Source: Neocallimastix lanati (nom. inval.) | Taxonomy: Eukaryota; Neocallimastigomycota; Neocallimastigomycetes; Neocallimastigales; Neocallimastigaceae | Assembly: GCA_016946835.1 (NCBI GenBank) | Contig: JACVTC010000095.1 | Location: forward strand, 666,501-730,500 | Reading direction: 5' to 3' | DNA length: 64,000 bases | Shown here: positions 56,346 through 64,000 of the stretch, one piece after another | Layout: every line of letters begins with the position of its first letter | Numbering within the stretch: the stretch's first letter is position 1 | Program-made: the position numbers and the translations under genes | The notes under the pieces: generated by a model | What the model was told of the DNA's origin: nothing | Database searches by the model: none | The model's input: only the letters and a program-made list of their open reading frames with translations

Positions 56346-57025
56346 GTAATGGGATAAGAAGCTCTCCCATACTTAATAAAGCAGCTTCACTTAAATATCA
56401 AAAAGAAATTAAAAATTCTCGTCTTTCTAATATTGAAGAAACTCCTGCTAATAAAAGGGTGGTTAATAAAAAGAAAGTTGATTATTTAGTAGGAGCATCT
56501 AAACGTAAAATTTATGATGTTAATAATGATGAAGGTAGTGCGGAGAAAAGGATTCATAAGTCGTTGAAGGAGAATCCTAATCCTATAATAACTCCTGTAT
56601 TACGGAAACAGAAAGAACGAGAAATAAAAGAAAATAATATAAGTAATAAAATTGTTAAACAAATTAAATCATCTATTCTAGCTCAACCACGAATTGAAAA
56701 AGAAAAAGAGATTGAAAGACAAATTCGTGATAATGAAAGAGCTAGTAATAGTAATACTAATTATAGTAATAATCATAGTAATGATAATAGTAATGATAAT
56801 ATTAATAATAATTCATTAGTGAATGATGAAGTTATTGTAAATAATGTAAATAATGATAAAAGAAAGAATAAAAATTTAATGAAAGAAAATAATGATAATA
56901 ATAAAAGTATTGTGAAGGAGAATAATAAAGTAATTGATTTAACTAGGGTGTTAAATAGTAAAGATAAAGATACTCAAAAAGAAACTAAAAGTTCTAGGGT
57001 ATATAGGAAAATTAAGATGCAATAG
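56342..57025 (+). CDS. N-terminal linker of Pro-Pol of element A, ends at an in-frame TAG
   Basis: There is no ATG at the beginning (TTG AGT AAT ...), consistent with entry by -1 frameshift from gag. Lys/Asn-rich, unstructured-looking, with repeats SNHSNDNSND and a SSILAQPRIEKEKEIERQIR segment that parallels PSIIAQPSINKEKKIEKELR in element C. It stops at TAG 57023-57025 (KMQ-stop-GEEEYD) where element C has an open codon. The same frame continues immediately after the stop. Confidence 0.8.
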   Translation: MSNGIRSSPILNKAASLKYQKEIKNSRLSNIEETPANKRVVNKKKVDYLVGASKRKIYDVNNDEGSAEKRIHKSLKENPNPIITPVLRKQKEREIKENNISNKIVKQIKSSILAQPRIEKEKEIERQIRDNERASNSNTNYSNNHSNDNSNDNINNNSLVNDEVIVNNVNNDKRKNKNLMKENNDNNKSIVKENNKVIDLTRVLNSKDKDTQKETKSSRVYRKIKMQ

Positions 57026-57094
57026 GGGGAAGAAGAATATGATATTCTTAAAGATTTAAATTCTGCCCATTGCAATATTACTTTTGGACAGTTA

Positions 57095-60000
57095 TTGGAT
57101 GCTGCTCCAAAATTAAGATATAAGGTGTCACAGGGTATTAAATTGGATAGGGACCAATCTAATATCTCTGGGGTGTTGGATAATGTGTCAGCCACGACTG
57201 TGGTCGTTAATAACATAGACCACACTTATAAAAGTAAAGGTAACGAACCATGTGAAGAGGATATTGCCATGGTTGATGTTACAGTTGAAGGTGTTTCGGG
57301 GAAGGCTTTAATTGATTCATGTAGTAATTTAAGTATAATTACTCAACAATTTTTAGATAAGCTTCCGTCCGAATATGAACCTATTGATATTAGTCGTGGC
57401 AGAATTAGGTTGGCAACTAAGAATGATGATTACTCGGAAGGTTATATCATTCGGGTGCCAGTAAAGATTAATAATCTTGTATTAATGGTTAATTGTAGAA
57501 TAGTAGAAAAGGAGGATCCTTTTTACGATATTCTAATTAACTTAAAAACCCAAATTGATTATAATTTGTTTATCCACCCCATTTTATATAGTTTGTGTCA
57601 AATTACTCCTGAGGGAGTAATTGACGTTATTGCACCTATTAATAATGATTATGAAGATGAAGAAAAGTTGTTGTGCATGATTAAGGCTTTGGATGAGGAT
57701 TCCAAAAAGAATGATTTAAAGAAAATTGAAGGATTATCCCCAAAGCAATATATTCATCATGAAATTTTCCTAAATACTTTAAACGAAAAATATAAAGATG
57801 AAATAATTAAAATTCTGGAGGAGAACTTAGAAATAGTTGCTACTTCTTCAGAAGAATTAACACCTTCTGATCTTCCTCCACATAAGATTAATTTAATTCC
57901 TGGTGCGAAACCAGTTAAGCAAAGGTGCTATAGATTAGTTAAATTTAAGTCGGATATACTTAAGGAGGAATTAATTAAATTAATTAATAAGAAATTAATT
58001 GAACCTTCTTGTTCCGAATGGTCATCGCCAATAGTGTTAGTACCGAAGAAGAACGGTAAATGGCGATTATGTATTGATTATCGTAAGGTTAATGATTTAA
58101 CAGTTAAAGATTCTTATTCATTACCTTACATTGATGAGATATTTGATAGTTTAGATGGGGCACAGATTTTTACAACAATGGATCTTTACTCTGGTTATCA
58201 TCAAATTTTGATGGATGAGGAAAGCGTAGAAATTACCACCTTCACCACAAAATTTGGTAACTACCAATTCAAGGTTATGCCTTTTGGTTTAACCGGAGCC
58301 CCAGCTACATTTCAAAGGGAAATGAATAGGATTCTTTTCCCATTTATAGGAAAGTTTGTTTTTAACTTTATAGATGATATTTTAATATACTCTAAGAGTA
58401 TAGAAGAACATATAAGCCACATTAGGCAAGTGTTGGAAGTATTTCGCCAACACAAATTGAAAATTAACATTGAAAAATGTGCCTTTATGCAGACTGAAGT
58501 AGAAGTCTTAGGTCATAAGGCATCAGTGAAAGGTTTAAGTCCCCAGGATAGCAAAATTAAGGCTATCAAGGAGTGGGTAGCACCTGTTGATGTTCATGAA
58601 TTACGATCTTTTCTTGGAGCAGTAGGATATTATAGAAACTTTATTGATAAATATGCCCAAATCTCTGCTCCTTTATGTAAATTATTAAGAAAGAATGTTA
58701 AATATAAATGGAATAATGAACATCAACAAAGTTTTGATCTGTTAAAAGAAAAATTAATAAATGCTCCAATTTTAAAATATCCAAGTTTTAATCAAAGGTT
58801 TATAATTAGAACGGATGCTTCCTATGAAGGTATTGGAGGAGTATTACTCCAAGAAGATTTAGAAACCAAAAAGGAACATCCAGTTCATTATATAAGTAGA
58901 AGTTTAAGTAAAGCCGAGAAAAATTATGGCATTACTGACTTGGAAGGAGCTGCATTAATTTATTGTATTACTAAGTTGAAATCTTATATATTAGGAAATC
59001 CTAATAAAACAGTAGTAATAACAGATCATAAACCTTTAATCAGTTTCTTTAAAAATAAGGAACCTAATAATGCTAGGCAAGCAAGGTGGTGCTTAACTGT
59101 TAGTACCCTTGGTGTTGAAATTCAATATCAAATGGGTAAGAAAAATGTGTTAGCCGATGCATTATCTAGGATGAAGAAAAGAGATGATTCTGTGGTATTG
59201 GCAACTAAGTTAACTTCAAAGGAAGAAGAAGAGTTGCTTTCTAAAACTATTAAAGACTTTATAAATGAAAAATTTGTTACGATAGATGGTGAAGATTACT
59301 TTGTTGATGGTAATGACTATCGTAAATTAATTACTGATCAAACGGAAAGAGTAAAACTTATTTTAGAAGCCCATAAGATAGGTCATGAGGGATATTATAA
59401 GACTTATCAAAGGCTTCGTAAAAGTTTTTATTGGAATAATATGGTGATGGATATTAAAAGAGTGGTGCAAAGTTGTGACAAGTGTCAGTTGAATAGGTCA
59501 CAACCATATCCAGAACCTACAGAAAATATTCCAACTAAAGTAGAAGGTCCTTTTATACATTTGGGTTTAGATATTATTGGACCTTTGATTAAAACGAAGA
59601 ATAATAATCAATATATTATGGTTGTGGTGGATTACTTCACCAAATGGGTTGAAGCAGAACCCACGGAAAATATAACATCACAGGATGTGATTAAGTTCTT
59701 AATTAATGTGTTTGCTCGTCATGGTGTTCCACAGGTAATAACAACTGACAATGGTGTTCAGTTCACCTCGGACATGACGAAAATATTTTTAGATCTCTAT
59801 GATGTATATGTGAAGTTTATTTCCACATATCATCCAGAAAGTAATGGACTTACGGAAAACCGTAATAAAGAGATCGGAAAGTTATTGAGGTTGTTGGGTT
59901 CTAAGAATAAGGATTGGGATGAAGTTTTACCATCCGCCTTATGGGCTCTTAGAACTACCAAAAATAAGGTAACAAAACATTCAAGTTTTGAGTTGGTTTA

Positions 60001-60391
60001 TGGTAGGGAAGATCAGCAGCCTTTTGATATTGCTGCTAGACCTACCAAGGATATTAATAAGTCATCGGATGAAGTGTTGTTAGAAAAATTTATAAATCAT
60101 TACCGATGGACTTTAGAAGCAGCCGAAAATGTTAAAAATGCAAATAAGTATTGGGCTGCTAGAAGAGAGGAAAAGAATAGTTTGAATGAAGGAAAAAGAA
60201 TTAGGGAAGGTGATTTAGTTCTAGTTAGAAATTTTTCAAGAACTAAACTAGAACCTTATTTTGTTGGTCCTCTTAAAGTTATAAAAAAACAATTTAATAC
60301 GGTTACCTTGGCTGATCCAAATTCCGGAATTCAAATGAATAGGAATGTTCATTTGAAGAATATAGTCAAGTATAACTCAGCTTCGATGTAG
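57095..60391 (+). CDS. pol: Pol of element A: protease, RT, RNase H, integrase (1098 aa from first ATG; frame open from 57026)
   Basis: Counterpart of the element C protein at high similarity. Protease ALIDSCSNLSII (Asp74 of this ORF, Cys in place of Gly), RT with TTMDLYSGYHQ and NFIDDILIYS, RNase H (RTDASYEGIGGVLLQ, GITDLEGAAL, VVITDHKPLISFF, NVLADALSRM), integrase with HKIGHEG and CDKCQL zinc ligands, core LGLDIIGPL, TTDNGVQF, GLTENRNKEIG, and LEPYFVGPLKVIKKQFNTV. It ends with TAG at 60389-60391, just before the PPT. Apart from the upstream TAG the enzyme looks complete, so the element would need stop readthrough, or a related element's enzymes, to move. Confidence 0.94.
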   Translation: MDAAPKLRYKVSQGIKLDRDQSNISGVLDNVSATTVVVNNIDHTYKSKGNEPCEEDIAMVDVTVEGVSGKALIDSCSNLSIITQQFLDKLPSEYEPIDISRGRIRLATKNDDYSEGYIIRVPVKINNLVLMVNCRIVEKEDPFYDILINLKTQIDYNLFIHPILYSLCQITPEGVIDVIAPINNDYEDEEKLLCMIKALDEDSKKNDLKKIEGLSPKQYIHHEIFLNTLNEKYKDEIIKILEENLEIVATSSEELTPSDLPPHKINLIPGAKPVKQRCYRLVKFKSDILKEELIKLINKKLIEPSCSEWSSPIVLVPKKNGKWRLCIDYRKVNDLTVKDSYSLPYIDEIFDSLDGAQIFTTMDLYSGYHQILMDEESVEITTFTTKFGNYQFKVMPFGLTGAPATFQREMNRILFPFIGKFVFNFIDDILIYSKSIEEHISHIRQVLEVFRQHKLKINIEKCAFMQTEVEVLGHKASVKGLSPQDSKIKAIKEWVAPVDVHELRSFLGAVGYYRNFIDKYAQISAPLCKLLRKNVKYKWNNEHQQSFDLLKEKLINAPILKYPSFNQRFIIRTDASYEGIGGVLLQEDLETKKEHPVHYISRSLSKAEKNYGITDLEGAALIYCITKLKSYILGNPNKTVVITDHKPLISFFKNKEPNNARQARWCLTVSTLGVEIQYQMGKKNVLADALSRMKKRDDSVVLATKLTSKEEEELLSKTIKDFINEKFVTIDGEDYFVDGNDYRKLITDQTERVKLILEAHKIGHEGYYKTYQRLRKSFYWNNMVMDIKRVVQSCDKCQLNRSQPYPEPTENIPTKVEGPFIHLGLDIIGPLIKTKNNNQYIMVVVDYFTKWVEAEPTENITSQDVIKFLINVFARHGVPQVITTDNGVQFTSDMTKIFLDLYDVYVKFISTYHPESNGLTENRNKEIGKLLRLLGSKNKDWDEVLPSALWALRTTKNKVTKHSSFELVYGREDQQPFDIAARPTKDINKSSDEVLLEKFINHYRWTLEAAENVKNANKYWAARREEKNSLNEGKRIREGDLVLVRNFSRTKLEPYFVGPLKVIKKQFNTVTLADPNSGIQMNRNVHLKNIVKYNSASM

Positions 60392-60401
60392 CTTGAGTTT
60401 T

Positions 60402-60414
60402 AGAGGGGGCATCA
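60402..60414 (+). promoter_or_regulatory. Polypurine tract of element A
   Basis: AGAGGGGGCATCA directly before the 3' LTR. Confidence 0.8.
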
Positions 60415-61437
60415 TGGTAAAGAATGAATTAATAACCTTTATTTTATTATTAATAATTCTTTACTAAATTGTACTTTCCTATATTCTTGATAACCTAAAC
60501 TTAATAATAAAATTTAATTTATTTTGATATAAATTAATTTACACTTGTAAATAATGTAAATAAATTTTAATTAATTACTTTATTGTTATATTATTAAATA
60601 TATGTATATATTAAAATACAATTGTAAATATTAAAATTATACTTTTAAGATACTAAATTATTAAAACTATTAATTAAATATTATTATAAAAATTATTATA
60701 AATTATTAAAATTATTAATTAAATATTATTCTAAAAATTATTATAAATTATTAATATTATAAAATTATTAAAATTATTAAATATTATTATAAAAATTTAT
60801 TTATTATAACTATTAAATATTATTATAAAATTATTAAGATTATTAATTAAATTTATTATTAAAAATTATTATTAAAAATTTTTACTTATTATAAAAATTA
60901 TTATTTAAATATTATCAAATTTATTAATTAAATATTATAAAAATTTTATTTTATTTTGAAAATAATTACAAGTATTATTTAAAATAATTAAAGATTATTA
61001 AATTTATTATATTAATCTTTAAAAACAATTTATTTAACTTAAAAATATCAAAGAAAATAGTAAAAACTATTTTCTATATATTTATTTTATAATTATTTTT
61101 AATTAAATTATATTTGAATATTATATTATTATATTTATAAAAATTAAAACAAAAATGAATTATTGATATAAAATTAATTCAATAATTCTATAAAATTACT
61201 TAAATTATAAACAACTAATTATACTTTAAATTCATAAAAAAATATAAATATTGTAACTATTTCTTAAAAATTAAATGTGTGTACTTTAAATATAAAAAAA
61301 ACTTTTATATTAATAAAAAAAAATAAATAATTTTTAATAAAGAATTATTTTTTTTTTTTATTTAAAATCAAAGCAGGGTAATACCCGTCCCCCCCTGCTT
61401 GATTTTAAATATCTAAGTGTCAACCCCGAGTCTACCA
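60415..61437 (+). repeat. 3' LTR of element A
   Basis: 1023 bp, TGGTAAAG to CTACCA, same length as the 5' LTR, with a handful of differences. Confidence 0.93.
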
Positions 61438-61973
61438 TGATACGTTATTTTATTAATCTTTATTATTAATATTTTAGTATCAATATTTTTGTGAGTTTGC
61501 AAGATAGTATAAAATAAAATAGTATATTCTAATATAGAAATATATAATTACTACACACTTTATTTTAAAACAGAATTTTAAGAATTATTTTTGTCGTTTT
61601 ATTTTATTTTATTTAATTTATTATGTCGTAATACAATTTTATAATAAAGTATTATAAAAAAATCTTATTAACTATTTATTTCTAACTTATTACTATATTA
61701 TATTTTATAAATAAATATATTCCCCGAATATATTTATCTTAACTAATGTATATCTATTTTCTCCAAAAAAAAACCACCCTTTAAAAAATTTATAATAATT
61801 TTTCTTTTTATACTTTTAATTTACTATAATTTAAATCCTATTGGCTGTTAATTAATTAAATAAATTTAAATAATTTTATATTATTATTTATTATTGTGAT
61901 ATAATTAATTATTATATTTTATTACAATTTTATTGACAATTTTCATTTTTATTTAAATACTGTAGCAACCACA
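61438..61973. other. AT-rich spacer between element A and the E-family element
   Basis: No ORF or repeat recognised. It separates two mobile elements and may itself be old LTR material. Confidence 0.5.
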
Positions 61974-62764
61974 TGTAATAATTTCTATAAATTATAGAAA
62001 TTATTATTTATAATTAATATTAACTAAACTATTAAGATTAAATAAAAAAGTAAAATAAAAATTAAAATAAAAATAAGAATTTAATACTTATCTTTAAAAT
62101 TAGAGTTTATTATAAGAAAATATAATAGACCTTAAATGAATGAGAAATAAAATATGTTTTTATCAAAAGAACTTTATTAATCTATTTTATTATTAAATAT
62201 TTTATTATTTTTTTTTTGACAAATTTTAAAATAACTATTTTATATTAATTGAAATATTAATGTCTTTTATTGTTATTATATTTTTCTTAAAATAATAACT
62301 CTTGATTTTCTAAAGACGAAAATCAACAGCTATTTATATTTTTACAAAAATAAATGTATTTTTCTAATCTTAACAATGATTCTTTCCAGAAAAAGATTAG
62401 AAGAAAAAACTGGAAAGATTTTTGATCAATAATCTATACTTATTGATCATCGTGTTATTAAATAAAACCAATTATAATTAATCGGAAAAACTTTAATAAC
62501 CGATTTTAATAACTAAAAGAATTAAAAAGAAAAAGGATAAAAAAGAGAAGGATAAAATAATGCAGAAATTTTATTAAATACATTTTTTCTATGAAATAAT
62601 ACAGAAGTTATATTAAATACATTTTTTCATATAACAATTAATACATTAATTGGTATAATTGTTTTTAAATGAAATAAATTTTTTTAAAGAATAATAATTA
62701 TGAAATAATTATTAATTAATAAGAAATAGAAATAAATTATAAAAATTTATATCAATTTCTTACA
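61974..62764 (-). repeat. 3' LTR of an E-family Ty3/gypsy element (791 bp)
   Basis: On the minus strand it begins TGTAAGAAATTGATATAAAT and ends AAATTATTACA. It directly follows the end of pol and a purine tract (ATAAGGAGGTGCAA, 62765-62778). Homologous to the E-type LTR at 43522-45491. Hairpins matching those of copy 1: 62302-62326, 62332-62355, 62381-62418 and 62423-62449. Confidence 0.82.
62302..62485. other. Row of covarying hairpins in E-type LTR, copy 2
   Basis: TTGATTTTC/GAAAATCAA (62302-62326), TCTTTCCAG/CTGGAAAGA (62381-62418), TGATCAATAA/TTATTGATCA (62423-62449), plus weaker ATTTAT/ATAAAT (62332-62355). The stems have different sequences from copy 1 but still pair. Confidence 0.75.
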
Positions 62765-62774
62765 TTGCACCTCC

Positions 62775-64000
62775 TTATGATGCATCCACTAGTTCCGGAT
62801 TTCTTTTTGTATAAGGCTCCAACTGGGAAACATGAAATACCGGATGTAAATGTAGATTTTCTGGCAAATCTAACCGGTAATTCATTCTCTCCCTCACTTC
62901 CAAAACTCTAAACGGCCCAAGATATTGTGAAGAAAGTTTTTGGATGGCTCATTTGTAAAATAATATCTTTTTAGCCATACAAAATCATTTACTTTGAATG
63001 AAGGTCCTGTAGCTTTCTTCGAATCTCCAAACTTCTTAAAATTTTCTTTAGCTTTTTGTAAGTGTCTCTTCAATGCTTCGAAATGTGAGGACCAATCCCT
63101 GGTTAAAGCGGAAGCATTATCCTTTAGAAGAACAGGAGGCGACTCTATAGTACAGGAAGGATTAAAGCCATAATTAGCAAAGAATGGTGATTTACCTATG
63201 GACTTATGCAGGGAGTTGTTATAGGCCATTTCACATAAAGGAACATAATAACACCATTCATTTTGGGACGTTGAACAATAACATCGGAGATACTGCTCAA
63301 TTACTGAATTTGCACGCTCAATTTGTCCATTGGATTGTTGATGGTGAGCTGTGGCAAGTCTTGGATTAGCGTTAATAGCAGAGCACAACGAAGTCCAAAA
63401 TTCTGATGAAAATTGAGAACCATGGTCCGAAACAATTATTTTAGGGAATCCATGGTAGCGAAAAACATTGAATAGAAGCATTTTGGCCGTCAGATCAGCG
63501 GAGGGAACATCAGAACAAGGGACAAGGTGAATCATTTTGGTCAGATGGTCAGCTACAACCATTAAACATGTACAATCTTGCGAACTGGGAAGTGAAGTGA
63601 TAAAGTCAACGCCAATTATTTCCCAAGGTCTACTGGGAACCGGTAAAGGTTGTATTTTACCATATGGCTTGTGTCTTCGGAGCTTATTTCTTCCACAAAC
63701 ATCGCATGAGGATATGTAATTCTTGATGTCTTTTTTCATATTTGGCCACCAATAATTTCTTCTTAATTTTTCAAAAGTTTTATCTACTCCTTGGTGACCA
63801 TTAGTTGGACCATCATGATACATTTTCAATACCTTGGCCTTGAGTGAAGAAGGGACAATTATTCGGTTCTGAAAATGCAGAACCCCTTCGACGATGGTAA
63901 AAAGCGAACTTTTTACTTCATTTGACCTTGTTTTAATTTTATTGAGTGTATCCTTACAGTATGTGTCAGACTTCTGAGCTTCAATTAAGGCTTTTAAGTT
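62775..64000 (-). pseudogene. pol: Integrase end of an E-family Ty3/gypsy pol, one frameshift, runs off the right edge
   Basis: The frame is open from the window edge (NLKALIEAQKSDTYC, VEGVLHFQNRIIVPSSLKAK) through the ATG at 63829. From there the integrase shows zinc ligands H5, H12, C42, C45 (YHDGPTNGHQG, CDVC) and a DD35E core D75, D135, E171 (GVDFIT, VSDHGSQF, GQIERANS). A one-base deletion in a run of five A's (62937-62941) shifts the frame. With that allowed, the protein continues SSQYLGPFRVLEVRERMNYR, LHPVFHVSQLEPY and stops at 62775-62777. No chromodomain. This integrase is more like that of the chromodomain element than those of A, B and C. Confidence 0.88.

Larger units (their letters stand above)
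53389..61437 (+). mobile_element. Element A: full-length Ty3/gypsy LTR retrotransposon (8.0 kb), same family as C
   Basis: Two 1023-bp LTRs (53389-54411 and 60415-61437), the PBS identical to that of element C (54416-54432), a minisatellite-containing leader, gag, a -1 shifted pro-pol frame broken by one TAG, and a PPT (60402-60414). LTR differences are few (a cluster near 53470/60490 and single changes), so it is young. No target duplication is visible: CACA or TCACA on the left against TGATA on the right. One flank may have been lost by recombination or deletion. Confidence 0.92.

Noticed and set aside
53384-61442. Target-site duplication for element A
   Set aside because: Left flank TCACA and right flank TGATA do not match at 4 or 5 bp, so none is claimed.
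1-64000. CRISPR arrays, prokaryotic operons or ribosome-binding sites
   Set aside because: The tandem repeats have no spacer-repeat structure, and the gene and transposon content is eukaryotic.

Overview
The window looks like a chromosomal piece of an extremely AT-rich fungus. It has very long A/T-only intergenic stretches full of homopolymers and short tandem repeats, one long intact cellular gene (a glycogenin-type GT8 protein with a huge repetitive tail), and many Ty3/gypsy and Ty1/copia LTR retrotransposons, one with a chromodomain. My best guess is an anaerobic gut fungus (Neocallimastigomycota). That is inferred from base composition and gene style; no rRNA or other taxonomic marker is present.

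Layout. 1-2310: end of an unidentified ORF and decayed coding remnants. 2311-5056: low-complexity DNA. 5057-10177 (minus): glycogenin-like gene. 10178-20336: about 10 kb of gene-free AT DNA with tandem repeats. 20337-23400: small repeats, including a complete 929-bp non-autonomous LTR element (TRIM type, TSD TTAAT) and two patches of a TTTCGCC-containing 15-mer. 23830-25860 (plus): decayed Ty1/copia pol. 26709-29137 (minus): internally deleted chromodomain Ty3 element. 30835-31752: old solo LTR. 32150-33753: pol and N-rich fragments.

33757-61437 is almost continuous nested LTR-retrotransposon DNA. An old E-type solo LTR (43522-45491, TSD CATCA) sits at the edge of another LTR. It contains a D-type solo LTR (TSD ATAGA). 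A full element was added at each of its two ends: element C (35394-43518, minus) and element B (45498-53383, minus, TSD TCAC). A third full element, A (53389-61437, plus), follows within 5 bp. 61974-64000 is the 3' end of an E-family element that runs off the window.

C and A belong to one family (same primer-binding site, same gag and pol); B is a related lineage. In all three, gag ends on a U UUA AAY slippery heptamer exactly where the -1 pro-pol frame opens. C and A share an unusual Asp-Ser-Cys protease active site.

The most unusual signals are structured-RNA candidates: a 31-nt hairpin present three times with compensating stem changes in the C leader, and a row of hairpins in the E-family LTR whose stems covary between two diverged copies.
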